Shown here in pieces: positions 22,984 to 33,741 of a DNA stretch of 64,000 nucleotides. The notes below the pieces were generated by a model that saw only the letters and a program-made list of their open reading frames with translations, did no database searches and had not been told where the DNA came from. The stretch is taken from positions 2,418,001-2,482,000 of the forward strand of contig OY752147.1 of NCBI GenBank assembly GCA_963573315.1, written 5' to 3'. Origin of the DNA: Entomortierella parvispora. Taxonomy: Eukaryota > Mortierellomycota > Mortierellomycetes > Mortierellales > Mortierellaceae. Position numbers and translations under genes: made by a program. Every line of letters starts with the position of its first letter. The stretch's first letter is position 1.

Positions 22984-25900
22984 ATGACCCTGACCGCCAA
23001 GGCACAGGCCATCGAGCGTGACTTTCAGGTGGCCAGAGGCAGAGCCAACTACGCTGCCTTCCCAGAGTTTGCTCGTCGTTATGTCAAGCACAACAAGGAT
23101 GGCGTCGGTAAGGAATTTGACCGTTTTGCTGAAGGAAGAAGAAGAGGACAGGGAGAGAGAAAGGAGGGGACTCAGGGCAACGGAACAACAGGCATAATAG
23201 GAGAAAAAAAGAGAGCCATGGACAGCACCCCCAACCTTTCCTTGGGCACAGGGCGCTCTGGTCAAGTCAACGTGGAGACGAGACTGGAAAGCAAAACAAA
23301 GCGAGAGCTCATTGTTCGCTTTAGGCAGGATGGAACACAAGGACATGGGCGCTACAGATGCAATTCGATGCCCAAGGAAGATGTCAGATTCGATTCTTCA
23401 AACTGACCTGGAGCTCAAGAACGACATTGTTCATTGTCACCCCCCCGACCCCACAGCCGGCTTTTGAACAACGCCTCAAGCGAAACGACAGCCATTGCGA
23501 TGCAACTTGTGAGCAATGCATTCACTAACTTGACTTTTACGTCCGACCACCACTCTCTGTCGACAATACACCAGTCCTGGCCAACACAGCCTTGTTGGAA
23601 CTTGCGATCGGCGAGGCGGAGGCCCAGGCGCGGCGGGCGCAACGGTGGTCGCAGTCTGCGTCGTTGGATGACAGTCCTGAGGTCATTGCCTCTAGTCCGC
23701 GTGTCCGTCCAGAGACCATTCAGGAGGCCGTCGAACGACTTGAGCGCGTGCTGACTAAGGGTCCTGAAGAGCATCAAGAGGTGAGCTCAAACAGAACGAG
23801 GAACTTGTCGGTTGTTTTTTAATATTATAGCTAACGTGGAAACTATGCAGTATGCTGCCATTGTATTAGCCCGATCTGCGATGGCAACCGATGCCCCCGA
23901 TCGCCTCCAGCGCGTTGCTCACTACCTTCAGAACATTCAGCTCCCCCCAGCTCGCGTTATAACAGGATACAACTTTACACTGATTGTAGCTGGACTGACT
24001 ATCAAGGGAATGGCGCTCGAGGAGGAAGGAAGGATCCCAGATGCTGTCGTCTGTTATGATAACGTTGCAGTCATGTTGCAAGCCAATCCCAATGAACGCA
24101 GTGATGAGCTCTCTTCTTGGACTGAGCATGCCTTGTACCGGGCAGGAATGCTGAAGCTACGTCAAGGGTAGGTTCCATACGCAAATCTCATGTCCATTGT
24201 AGTTGAAGGATGACTGCAGAATCTAACTGAACTGCTGTCCCTAACCCCAATAGAGATCAGCTTGCCGCGATTCGATCTTTCAGAGCGTACCATCACCAAG
24301 CAGTGCAATGGCCCGGCAGCTTTAGACTTGCAAGACGTGCTACCGTGTACCGTTACTACGCGCAGACACTGTCTGCTTCTTCCAGAGCAAGTTTATCCAA
24401 TGGATCTGCAGTGCAAGAGTAAGCGGTTGTACAATTGAGAGGTCCTTGCTTGAAAAAGAGAGGAAAGGTTAGAGACCCACGGCTAACATTTGCTCTCATA
24501 TTTTGTAGAGATCAATCCCAATTCCAGCCAGCAGCCTTGAGCCACGAGGTCGCACAGATCCATGCTTACTGGGAGGATTCGCTCTACGCCGTGACGGCGT
24601 TCCCTGCCGCCAATGAGAAGAATTGGAGAGTCTTGGTCATGGTTGAGCAGATTGTGGAAGATCGCAAGCTTCTTGGATCCGGTAACAATGCCGACAGACG
24701 CGCCTTGGTGGAGGTAGGTCTCCGGAAACCATGAAATATGGCTACTTGCTCAATTCTTTTCCACTAAGCGTTGATTACCTTTTTCCTTACCTAGACGATC
24801 TATCGCGCTTCTCAGAAAACCTTCCAGTCTCCGCGAATCGCAAGATTCTTGTTCTTTGCTCTTATGGATATGGGTCAGCATGATGAAGCGGCGCTGGCCT
24901 TGAAGGCGTATCTGGATATGGCGGCCATCAACCTGAAGGTCAAGAGTGAAGGTCTCGTGGAGGATGACTTGACACACGAGCAGCGTGTCCGCATGGATAT
25001 TGAATCAGAGTACGACATTACAACCGTCCAAATTGCGGGATCACGGCTGTACTGCAAAGAGCTTGGAAAGTCTGAGGAAGGACTTGCCTGTGCCCAAGGT
25101 GCACTGGACAACATTCATCTGTACCTCCAGAAGAACCCACATGTTACGCAACTCCTCAACGACGCATACAAGTGCCAAGGAGTCGCCTATGGTCTCCAGG
25201 CCTCAAAAGGTAAGGACGACACACCAATTCGCGATGATGCCTTGGAGCTGACTTCAACGGATAGACTGCTCTTTTGCTCATCATATATAATCTCTTATAG
25301 TTCATGACCCCGAAAGGCGGCCGGAACTCTATGCCAAAGCAACTGAGGCGTTCGGGAAGGCGATCAAGGTCAATCCTGGCAACTACGATGGGTATTATCT
25401 TTTGGCGTTGCAGCTGGCCGAAATGCGGGATATCCCCAAGGCAATCTTGACGGTGAAGCAAAGTCTGGGACTCAATGCCTCACATATTCCATCTTGGCAT
25501 CTTTTGGCCCTTCTCCTGTCTTCTCAAAAGGATTACGAGCGTGCATTGAATATCTGTGCTGTTGCTTCCAAGGAGTCCGACTGGGACTTGACAGCGACGG
25601 ATGCTCTCAGTGCGTCACAATTGGACGGAGAAGACTATCTGGCTTTGCGTGTCACCCAGGCTGTGTTGCAGGATCAAATCTATGGACCAGAGTCAGCTCT
25701 TGAGCTTCAAGAGGCGCTGTTCAGTCTTTATACCAAGGTCTTTGCACCTGAACCAAGCTCGTTCGGCGAGAGCATGTATGATGTCCAGAGCATCCGTCGT
25801 CGAGACCAGAGTGACTTCGAGACAGTGTCAAACGCGACAGTTGTAGGACGTCATCGCGCTGGAAGTATACTGAGTGCCCGTAGCCGGAACGGCACTGGTT

Positions 25901-26779
25901 CAGATCTTGGACACCAATCGATCATCAACAGCAACACGAGCAATACTTTAGGTAACGTTTTCTTTAATTTTTTTGTTTATTCAAGCTGTTTTTATTCTAA
26001 TCTTTTCTTTCTGAAAATTAATCGATATTCTGGATCTCGTGTCTACAGATATTCCAAAGGCCAACTACGCATCATCCATTACTTCTTCGATCGGTTCTAC
26101 AGGTTCCAGGAACCGCCGTGGTGCACCTCAGCCCATGACGCCCGCTACTCCCCTTGGTCGGTCACTTTTGAGCTTGCCCCCGACAGTCCGTCGTCTCACC
26201 GGTCATTCTGTGATGCGAACTGCACGAGCCAATAAGGCGCTGGTCACCCTTTGGCTCATGTCCGCGTCGGCTTTTAGACGACTGGGACGGATGGACGACG
26301 CCATGAAAGCCGTGGAGGAAGCTGAGCGGGTGGACGCCTCCAATCCTGATGTCTGGTACCAGGTAATGACGAACAGCTGACGCCACCACAGGTTTGTTTG
26401 TTCGTTTGTGTTTAACGTCTCTTGCATTCTCGTCAAAAAATAGTTGGGATTGCTTCATGCTGCACAGGGAGACCAGGAAACAGCCTCGGTCGCATTCTCC
26501 AAAGCGTTGGCGCTGGCTCCTTACCACGCGGCCTGCCTGGCTCGCGTAGGAAGATCTTATTTGGAGGCAGGATCTTTAGAGATGGCTGAGGGGGCTTTGG
26601 ACACGACTACGCGCTCCTCGGGCTGGGATTGCGCAGAAGCTTGGTTCTATCTGGGAAAAGTCTTTGAAGCCTCGAACCAGCTCGCCAGAGCGAAGGAATG
26701 CCTTTGGTACGCTCTCGATCTTGAATCCACGCGGCCTATTCGCTCTTTCACAGAGTCTTTGCCTCGTTTCCTGTCTTGA
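22984..26779 (+). CDS. YPP1/TTC7-like TPR scaffold of the PI4-kinase complex
   Basis: Nine exons: 22984-23107, 23575-23780, 23851-24167, 24254-24418, 24509-24713, 24795-25209, 25301-25951, 26049-26362 and 26444-26779. All phases agree and give 910 residues. YPP1/TTC7 holds Stt4/PI4KA at the plasma membrane with Efr3. The N-terminus reads through NTALLELAIGEAEAQARRAQRW. TPR-like helical pairs run throughout, clearest at RPELYAKATEAFGKAIKVNPGNYDGYYLLALQLAE, and in the last exon LGLLHAAQGDQETASVAFSKAL through WFYLGKVFEASNQLARAKECL. A Ser-rich non-TPR linker (about residues 650-760) separates the middle from the C-terminal repeats, as in TTC7. Length matches the family (Ypp1 817, TTC7 ~850). The first intron is 467 bases. 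Confidence 0.9.
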
Positions 26780-27826
26780 GTGCAAGATAGACGGAAAAAA
26801 CTGGAGAGATTCAAAAAAAGTTGATAATATAAAGATGTTTTCTAGTCTTTTTACAAAAGTTATTTCTAGTTGCTGCCTGCCATCATGGTCTTTGTTTGAA
26901 ATACTGTCAATTGAATGGCACAATTTTGAAAGTCAAACTTGCAGGAAACAAAAAAACTTTGAACATGAGCATGACAGACGAAGCAGCACACCCTTAACAG
27001 GTTCGCGTCACCGACGCGTTTCTATATGCAGCCAGGAGAGTGTTTGAGCAATTGAGTGTCGACGGCCCCACTCGTCGGGAAATAAATGTACCTCTCCCCA
27101 TCCCTCATAGACCAAAAGAAGATTTGGGTATCAATTGACCAAGAGGGTAGAAGGATTAAACCCAAAACTCCAAAACTGGGCCACACGGAGTCGAGAAACC
27201 ACACGTCTTTGAAAGAAGGACGAGTGTCCCTTGTCTGTTGTTTGTACCGATACTCTGTCCTGGCCCTCGGAGTCCCATGTTATTATCCAGTTTTGTTTAG
27301 CTTTGTTAGCCCATTCCGCCCATTCTTCTTTTCACACAGAGCGGAAGGCACTACCTTCCTCCCGGTACAAGCCCCAAAGGGCAAACTTTGTGTTTTTTTT
27401 TTGAGCAAAGCAGAGGTACAAAGCAATGTCAGTGTTCAAATCATAGAGATGCATGCACTGTCGCGCGCGCTTCCTCTCGCTTCCTCTCTCAGTACAAGAT
27501 AGACAATGAAGCTGCTGCATTCCTATTCCTGCTTTAGTGCAACACAGCGCGCGATATTAACAAACAAGTTTGACGCGAAGTGCATTGAGAGAATTTTATT
27601 TTCATTGTGTGATAGTCGCTATTTTTTTTTTCTTTTTTCTCGGAGACGCGACTTTTAACAAAGGACTTTGCTTCCAGAATGGGGTATCGAGTGACAGCTT
27701 TTGGGTACTGCGGTGGAAGGATGTCTTTTTTTTGGCAGAGATACGACTTGTGGGCGAGGTTCGCTTGAGAGTAGCTGTGTTGGAGGGGAAACAGAAAGTT
27801 TTCCTGAACGAGAACTTGGAACCTTT
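26780..27826. other. Convergent intergenic region, no supported gene
   Basis: It separates the 3' ends of YPP1 (+) and the first EF-hand gene (-). A 138-residue frame at 27086-27502 is open but Ser/Leu/Phe-rich without a domain. Short GCGC strings occur near 27463 and 27548. Nothing else is recognised. Confidence 0.4.
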
Positions 27827-28212
27827 TTACAGGTGGTCTGGGGGGACGACATCTCTCATGACGATCAGGAACTCTTGGTAGGTCAAATTGCGAGGGTTCT
27901 TGACGTCGAAACCGTGGATCGCGTTCGCGACAGACTGGTCCGAGACCGAGTACTCCATCGAATCAATGATCGCGTGGACTTCAGAGAGTTCGAGGGTGCC
28001 ATCCTGATCGTGGTCGTGGTCAAGGAAGAGGGTCTTCATGAGCTCGAGCTCATCCGCGTTGAAGGGGATTTCGTGTTGGAGAACAGCAGGCGACTGTAGA
28101 GAGGAAGAAGCAAGATGTGTTAGTGCAATTGATCATTTCTGTTCTTCACAAATGTTCACCGGACATTTCATATTTTTCAGCAGCCGGCCCCCAGGCTAGT
28201 AAAACTTGCCAT
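27827..28212 (-). CDS. Small EF-hand protein A (89 aa), ATG-only first exon
   Basis: Coding exons are 28212-28210 (just the ATG) and 28093-27827, joined in phase 0 to give M-SPAVLQHEIPFNADELELM. The intron (28209-28094) uses a GC donor, GCAAGT, and a TCTACAG acceptor. The second exon carries a two-EF-hand module. Loop 1 DHDQDGTLELSE is canonical. Loop 2 DVKNPRNLTYQE lacks the Asp/Asn at position 5 and the Gly at 6, so it probably does not bind calcium well. The gene is a paralogue of the EF-hand gene at 30418-30793, sharing exon layout, intron size and a TATAAAAG upstream. Partner and role are unknown. Confidence 0.8.
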
Positions 28213-28326
28213 GGTAGAAGGACTTGGTGGAGTTGGAAGTGCGTTGGGTAGGTTGAGTGAAGAGGAAGTTCTTGAGATGGGTGAGAGGGGTGAGGAAAAA
28301 GCAAAAACTGTTGCCGATGGACCAGG

Positions 28327-28334
28327 TCTTTTAT
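28327..28334 (-). promoter_or_regulatory. TATA box of EF-hand gene A
   Basis: TATAAAAG on the minus strand, about 115 bases before the ATG. The same octamer occurs before EF-hand gene B. Confidence 0.55.
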
Positions 28335-30417
28335 ACGCCATTCTGTCCTTTTACCGTCGCTGGCGATGACAAGAACGATACCGTTCACTGTCGACGATAC
28401 CGTCAAAGACTTCAAGATACCGTTCAACTCTTGATACGTTTATTCATGCAAATGGCTTCACTGCCGACCGACGCGTTCTTCTTTGAACAATCCCACCACA
28501 CTTCCCGACGACTGAACAAACAAAACGGAAGAATCCATCCAGTTTTGGGCAAAGACGAATGGAGGGGTTGGCAAACTCTCGATAATGGTAAGCCGGCCAA
28601 GCAACAAGGGAAAAGAAAAGAAAAAAGAAAACCAAAATAAGATAAGGCGCGGCGGGCAAGGCAAGGCAAGACAAGGCAAGGTATCGGATGAGAGAGTGCA
28701 GGGTGGGAAGCCGAGCAAACCAAAAACCAACCAAAAAAAAACTCCCCCAACGGGACCGACCCGTATTCGCATAAAGGAGTATATTATTGCCTGCCAGTCA
28801 GTCAGTGAGCCAGTCAGCCAGTCAGCCAACAGCGTCGTCCATCGGTATTTTTGTCTCTTTCGTTCTTTCTTTACCTTTTTTTTTTGTCCTTTTTCTTGTT
28901 TTTTTGTATGGTGGGACAGCCTGTGTGTAATGGTGGTGTTTTTGTCCCTCCGTCACTTTGTTCTAAAACGCCCTCTTCGATAGAATTGGCGAAGTCGGTG
29001 AACGGTGAACGGTGAACGGAACTATGGTTCTGTTCGCCGACGCGACAGCCCCTGAAACCGCGAATGTATCCTTCTCTGCGAGTGGTTTTTTGTATTCTAT
29101 TTTCCCTTTTTTTTTTTTTTTTTTGGTTCTGAGCGTGCTATTGTAAACCATTGATGAGCGCAATTCGAAGCGAGCCAAAGAAAGACTAGGAAGAGTAAGA
29201 GAATGAGATCAAAAGGAAAAGGAAAACAGACGAAAAGAAAAACAAATCAACTCTTGGATATTGTGAGCTATGCTCTCGTGTTCTCTCCAGTATGGGGCAA
29301 AGAGGGGGGAAGGAGGGAGCGTGTGGTTTGCGTATTGAAAAACCAACAAAGAAGCTCGTGCCTATGTGGTGTTTTTTTATATATCTGTCTCCTCTTTCTC
29401 TCCATCTATGTTCTCGGGCCCTGCGCTTTTCATGCAAAAAAAAGGTCGCAAATAAGCCAAAAAGTATCCCGCAGATAGTCTTTCACCTCTCCCATAGACC
29501 TTTTTGTCGGTCGAAAAACAAGCACGGACAACAGCATGCAGTTGCAGAAAGAGCAGCGCGCTGCTCAATGTCGTCAAACCTACGTGTTGCAAAGCCTAGA
29601 GCTGGGCAAGGAGGAGGCACGTCTCCGTTTGGGCAAACGGACGCGTCTTTTTTTCCCTAGGAAAATACCGTCGGGTACAAAGGTACAAACTGTGCATTTG
29701 GACGCGTCGTTCGGTGACAAGGTGTCGGGATGGTATGCTTTGTGGACAAGAAACAGTGACGGGACAAAATTCCAAATCCATCCATCCAAAAAGAGAGCAA
29801 TTTACAACATTGTGACACAAACGCTGACAGGCAACCGCCCTGTGGTCAGAGTATCTCTCTTGTCGTATGGCCAAGCCCCTATACTCTCTGAATGGCCGTT
29901 CACTCAAGAGCTGGTAGACACCGCCATACGGGAAGAGCTATTGTTGTACGTGATGGCTTTAGCGGGTCGAGACATTGGGGCGGGGGCGTGGGAGCGTGTC
30001 TGGCTTTTACCACACCCCTCCTCTACAGTTGTGTGGATACAGCTCCTATTGACGGGTGAGAGCAGTTCTCGGAACCAGAGAGCAGTGTGCACCACTCTAT
30101 CGCTCTTGCCCTTCAATAACACCGAACCGTGGAGAGAGAGGAAGGAGGGACGGAGGGAGGTGTTCTTTCTTCTTCTAAAAACGACTTATTTTCTCTTTCC
30201 CCGCTTCTTCAAAAAAAAGACATTCTTCCCACCTTCCCAAGCAAAACGACTCTCGAATTGAACAAAACGTGAAGACCATTGATGTATTGGTAGTGTTTGG
30301 CAGTTATCTCTCTACTAGTTACTTCAATGTAGATTTATCACGGCGATTGGCTTGTGCGGATGAGATAATTGGGAGGGAGAGTATCGAAGCCGCAATTGAC
30401 AGCAAAGACGCTGGCTC
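28335..30417. other. Spacer between the two EF-hand genes
   Basis: Most of this 2.1-kb stretch has no supported gene. It holds a short GGCAA-type direct repeat at 28650-28681, a CAGTCAG/CAGCCAG cluster near 28796-28829, a T-run at ~29108-29124 and the doubtful + frame at 29536-30261. Confidence 0.4.
29536..30261 (+). CDS. Doubtful hypothetical ORF (241 aa)
   Basis: An uninterrupted ATG frame of 242 codons, long for chance in this window. Its middle part has mixed composition (WYALWTRNSDGTKFQIHPSK, SLLSYGQAPILSEWPFTQEL), but the last 50 residues are Arg/Phe/Lys-rich low complexity from purine and pyrimidine tracts. No domain, splice pattern, TATA or family is recognised, and codon use is less C-ending than in neighbouring genes. 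It may be spurious. Confidence 0.2.
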   Translation: MQLQKEQRAAQCRQTYVLQSLELGKEEARLRLGKRTRLFFPRKIPSGTKVQTVHLDASFGDKVSGWYALWTRNSDGTKFQIHPSKKRAIYNIVTQTLTGNRPVVRVSLLSYGQAPILSEWPFTQELVDTAIREELLLYVMALAGRDIGAGAWERVWLLPHPSSTVVWIQLLLTGESSSRNQRAVCTTLSLLPFNNTEPWRERKEGRREVFFLLLKTTYFLFPRFFKKKTFFPPSQAKRLSN

Positions 30418-30793
30418 TTATTCACGCCCGACGGAGCGGAGCGTCGCCATCATGTTCAGGAATTCTTGGTAGTCCAAGGCACCATCATGGTTGACATCAA
30501 AGGACTTGATCACAGAGTCCAGCTCTTCAGCTGTTGTCTGCTCTCCCAAGGATTTGGTCAAAGCGTGGAGTTCTTGAGAATCAACACGGCCATCCTTGTT
30601 CTTGTCGTAGGTCTGGAACAGGTCCTTGAACTGTGACAGCTCAACTTCTGTGAAAGTGACGTTTTGTTTGTTGGAGGTCTGGGATGAGGGAAGGGGGAGG
30701 GAGAAGACAGAATTGTCAGTATCTGTTTCGAACTCTTGCCACAGTGTGTAGCCAAGGCCAGAGCAAAGGGGGGGAGGAAGACACTCTTACCAT
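30418..30793 (-). CDS. Small EF-hand protein B (87 aa), ATG-only first exon
   Basis: Coding exons are 30793-30791 (ATG alone) and 30678-30418, giving M-TSNKQNVTFTEVELSQF. The 112-base intron has a canonical GTAAGAG donor and CCCAG acceptor. Both EF loops are canonical: DKNKDGRVDSQE and DVNHDGALDYQE. The protein ends shortly after the second hand (MMATLRSVGRE), so it is a single EF-hand pair, about half a calmodulin. It is paralogous to the gene at 27827-28212 and lies on the same strand 2.2 kb away. Probably a cytosolic calcium sensor or buffer; the target is unknown. Confidence 0.85.
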
Positions 30794-30870
30794 GATGTTG
30801 TGGCGTTTGAGAAGGCTGTTTGTTGTCTGAAGAGAGCAGAACGGGAGCCGGGGCAGAGACGAGACCGAGA

Positions 30871-30878
30871 CTTTTATA
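30871..30878 (-). promoter_or_regulatory. TATA box of EF-hand gene B
   Basis: TATAAAAG on the minus strand, 78 bases before the ATG at 30793. Confidence 0.6.
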
Positions 30879-31345
30879 CTTTCCAGCCCACTACAAGAAC
30901 TCAGCCACGATGCCTCTTTTTATGGCCGTCATTGGCGTTTTTGGGCTTTTGCTCTGGTGATGAGAAAAGAATGATTCCAAGAGATCCATGGTCTACCTTC
31001 TCTTTTTTCTTGTGGACTTTCTCCACTTTCTGTGCATTGCCCGGATCTCTCATTCAGTGCCCAAAGCGTAGTCTAGACAAAACACTCGGCAACCCAAACA
31101 CAAACACAACAACACACACCACACACATTACGATAAGTCGACGGCGTCAAAGACAAGTGAGGCGAACTGTTTTAGTGGCATCAAGTAGTTTGCCCAAATA
31201 TACATGACTGTGTGTGTGTGGCAAAGTGACAGACCAAGCGCTGCTCTGATTAAACTACCATTGTGAGAGCGGGGAAAGGATAGGGTTCTAATTGTGGCGG
31301 AAGGTAGCGACGTCATTAGGTTATGGGACGGGGCGCGCAATTGCC
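30879..31345. other. Upstream region of EF-hand B and 3' flank of the mucin-like gene
   Basis: No coding signal is supported. A short CACA-rich stretch lies at 31098-31128. Confidence 0.5.
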
Positions 31346-33142
31346 TCAGGAGGAAGAGGAGGACGGTTCTGTATCAGGGTGCAAGACTTGCGGGGCCCTT
31401 TTTGGAGACGCAGGGATCATTTGTGGTGAATGGACTCGCCTTGGCAAACCAGAGCTAGAATTTGAAGAGGATGCAACGGAAAGCTGGCTGTTCCGTTTGG
31501 AATTGTCGACTCCAGTCGAGCGCTCAACGGAGGAGGCAGAAATCAGAGCTGGGGCTATCGTGACAACGGGCACGTCTCCCACGTTGGAAGAGGACGATGG
31601 AGGTGCCTCTGGCCAGGGCTCGGTCTTGGTGAATCGAGCATCGCTTTCCGTTGGTGCGTAATCGTCGGTACTTGTAGCGGGCTGGTATGGCTCAACATAA
31701 CCTGGGCCTGGCAGTTGCTGGCCTCCATAAACATAGTCGAACTGACCGCCATTGATTGACTGGACGGCAGGATAGGAAACTGCCACCCGTGGAGAGACCC
31801 GTGCAGGACTTGCACCAGGTTCAAGTCCATGTCTCAGTTGCTGGAGATTCTGTAACTGATCTCCAGAGTACCGTTGTTGATCAGGATAATAACCACCCGC
31901 TGGCGCACCGTATCCTACTTGTTGTTGCTGTGGCATGCTCCCATAATACTCTCCAGTTGTTCCGCCAGCTGCTCCACCTGCCGCTCCTCCAGCAGCCATT
32001 GCAGCAGCCTGCCGCCATTCCTGATCAGCAAGGTACTGTTGATACTGGTTGTACCTGGCAGTCTCCTGCTCCCTCTGGGAAGCATACTCTGGATTGTATC
32101 TCTCCGCATCCGACATACCGGGTTCAGTAGGCGGTATATAGTTGATGTGTTGTTGGTTCGGATAGTAGTCTTCTGCTCTCCCTCCTTGCTGTTGCATCTG
32201 GCGGCGTCTATTGGCTTCATACCCACCATAGGCCCCACCTACTGCCGCTGCCGCGCCTCCACTTGCAAGAATATCACTTCCGTATCCCATGCCGCTGGAA
32301 GACATCTGCGAAATCTGACTCTCTCCTAGCAATGGGGCTGAGCCCATTGAAGAAGGTTGTACCGTTGCTATCCGGTTGCCACTGACACTGCTACCCACCC
32401 CTCCTCCACCCACCCCTCCTCCACCCACCCCTCCTCCACCTCCCACTCCTCCTTCTCCTACTCCTCCTCCTCGATTCTCTAGCGTGTCAAGAGACACGGG
32501 ATTGAACATTAGGTCGCTATTCAGATTCCTGTGGCGTCGACGACGACGGGATGCAAACATGGCCAAGGCGGTCAAGGCAACAATGGCCGCAAAGGCTCCG
32601 ACTGCAATCCCGACAATATCTCCTGTAGAAAGAGAGTTGCTATTATTATTTGAGGGTGCTCCAGTTGGAGAGTTGGTTGGACCGGTGGTAGTTATCGGGG
32701 GTAAAATTGAGCTAGTTGTGCTTGTGATTGTTCTGGTTTCGGTCTGAGTTCTTGTCGCTGTGCTAGGCGAGGTTGAGAGAGTTGTTGTAATTGTAGTTGC
32801 TATTGCTGTTGTTGTTGTTGTGGTGGTGGCGGTGGTTGGAGGCTCAGTCGTCGTGATCGGCGGCTCTATTGTCGTGGTCGGCGGCTCTGTTGTTGTGGTA
32901 TGAGGCTCTGTTGTCGTAGTATGAGGCTCTGTTGTCGTGGTATGAGGCGGCGTGATAGTTGGAGTAGTCATGGTTTGTGTGTGTGTGATGATGGTGGTGG
33001 TGATGGGCACGACCGATGTCACGATGCTTGGGACTATATCGACAGCGATCGATGGCGGTAAAGTTCTAGTCCCCCCAGTTTTCGTCCACATCCTTGTACT
33101 CGTCCCCGTCCTCCGTATCCGTGTCGTCGAGTTGATGGACAT
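31346..33142 (-). CDS. Mucin-like single-pass membrane protein with long Gly/Gln/Tyr-rich tail
   Basis: A single-exon frame of 598 residues from the first ATG (33142). Residues ~40-172 are almost entirely Thr/Ser/Pro, including 21-base-repeat units of the EPHTTTT type, expected to be heavily O-glycosylated. One TM helix lies at ~175-198 (GIAVGAFAAIVALTALAMF) followed at once by an RRRRRHR stop-transfer cluster. The ~400-residue cytosolic part has a GGVGG repeat (~240-265), then Gln/Tyr/Pro-rich sequence ending in Ser-runs. This resembles fungal cell-wall stress sensors (Mid2/Wsc logic), but the Cys-rich WSC domain is absent. No signal peptide is visible at this start, so a short upstream exon may be missing or the protein may use the TM as its signal anchor. 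Confidence 0.7.
   Translation of the reverse strand: MSINSTTRIRRTGTSTRMWTKTGGTRTLPPSIAVDIVPSIVTSVVPITTTIITHTQTMTTPTITPPHTTTTEPHTTTTEPHTTTTEPPTTTIEPPITTTEPPTTATTTTTTTAIATTITTTLSTSPSTATRTQTETRTITSTTSSILPPITTTGPTNSPTGAPSNNNSNSLSTGDIVGIAVGAFAAIVALTALAMFASRRRRRHRNLNSDLMFNPVSLDTLENRGGGVGEGGVGGGGGVGGGGVGGGGVGSSVSGNRIATVQPSSMGSAPLLGESQISQMSSSGMGYGSDILASGGAAAAVGGAYGGYEANRRRQMQQQGGRAEDYYPNQQHINYIPPTEPGMSDAERYNPEYASQREQETARYNQYQQYLADQEWRQAAAMAAGGAAGGAAGGTTGEYYGSMPQQQQVGYGAPAGGYYPDQQRYSGDQLQNLQQLRHGLEPGASPARVSPRVAVSYPAVQSINGGQFDYVYGGQQLPGPGYVEPYQPATSTDDYAPTESDARFTKTEPWPEAPPSSSSNVGDVPVVTIAPALISASSVERSTGVDNSKRNSQLSVASSSNSSSGLPRRVHSPQMIPASPKRAPQVLHPDTEPSSSSS
32391..32470. repeat. 15-bp tandem repeat coding GGVGG units
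   Basis: The + strand shows three near-identical CACCCCTCCTCCACC-type units followed by degenerate CTCCT units. In the minus-strand gene they encode Gly/Val repeats. Confidence 0.8.
32869..32945. repeat. 21-bp tandem repeats in the Thr-rich ectodomain
   Basis: Units such as GGCTCTGTTGTCGTGGTATGA repeat with a few substitutions. They encode seven-residue EPHTTTT or EPPTTTI units of the mucin-like gene. Confidence 0.8.
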
Positions 33143-33741
33143 GTTTTGCTCTTGGTTGAAAGGGAAAGATGGAAGGAAGAAAGGCAGCAAAACAAAAAGT
33201 CCCGAGGGTTTTTTTTTCTGCTGGTCTCATCCAGATGAGACGCGTAGAGGTCACCTGACAAAGTCGCGTGCGTTTGGGACACCGTCTTGACCTGGGAAGA
33301 GGGCTTTGACCATGGGCCTGTTGACGTCGTGGACTGTGTCGGGAAAGACGCGTGCCCTCTTCCACGTGTGGCCTCGTCTGCCCGTGCTCTGTAATCTATG
33401 ATCTGAGGCACAATCGTGATTGCCCCGCGCAAGGCAAGGTTCGGTTGCACCAACATGGACCATGGCCGTTCTTTTATAGGGAGAGAGAACATGGGAGGAC
33501 ATCTTCCCGTCTGTGTCTGTGTCTGTGTGTGTGTGTGTGTGTGTCTTCTTTCTCTCTCTCTTCTCATCCCCCTCTCTCCCTCTCCCTCTCTCGCAAGCAC
33601 GCACGGCGTCCCTGTCTCTCACTCTCTCTCTCTCACCCTCTCCTTTCCCCCCCTTCTTCTCGACTCGAACCCTCATCTCTTTGCTCGTCATCAACCCGCT
33701 CCAGGATCCTCATCCCATTGATCAACCCTACCCATGCACTA
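33143..33741. other. Shared divergent promoter region
   Basis: A 600-bp region between the mucin-like gene (-) and the coiled-coil gene (+). It contains a GT repeat and a long C/T tract leading to the ATG at 33742. The open frame through it is a low-complexity extension of the downstream gene and is not called. Confidence 0.5.
33510..33544. repeat. GT/CTGTGT microsatellite
   Basis: GTCTGT units grade into pure (GT)n between two divergent genes. Confidence 0.85.

Noticed and set aside
22669-23406. 245-codon + frame over the YPP1 leader and first exon
   Set aside because: It reads the pyrimidine-rich leader as Phe/Leu/Ser/Pro and then runs through exon 1 into intron 1; the conserved protein starts at 22984 and splices at 23107.
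27086-27502. 138-residue + frame between YPP1 and EF-hand gene A
   Set aside because: Biased Ser/Leu/Phe composition, no domain and no promoter or splice signals.
28650-28681. Repeated GGCAA units as a possible CRISPR or satellite array
   Set aside because: Only a few 5-10 base units with no spacers; it is a short degenerate direct repeat.
33352-33741. N-terminal extension of the coiled-coil protein frame
   Set aside because: The extra ~130 residues are Ser/Leu/Cys runs coded by the GT and CT microsatellite; the ATG at 33742 follows a normal pyrimidine leader.
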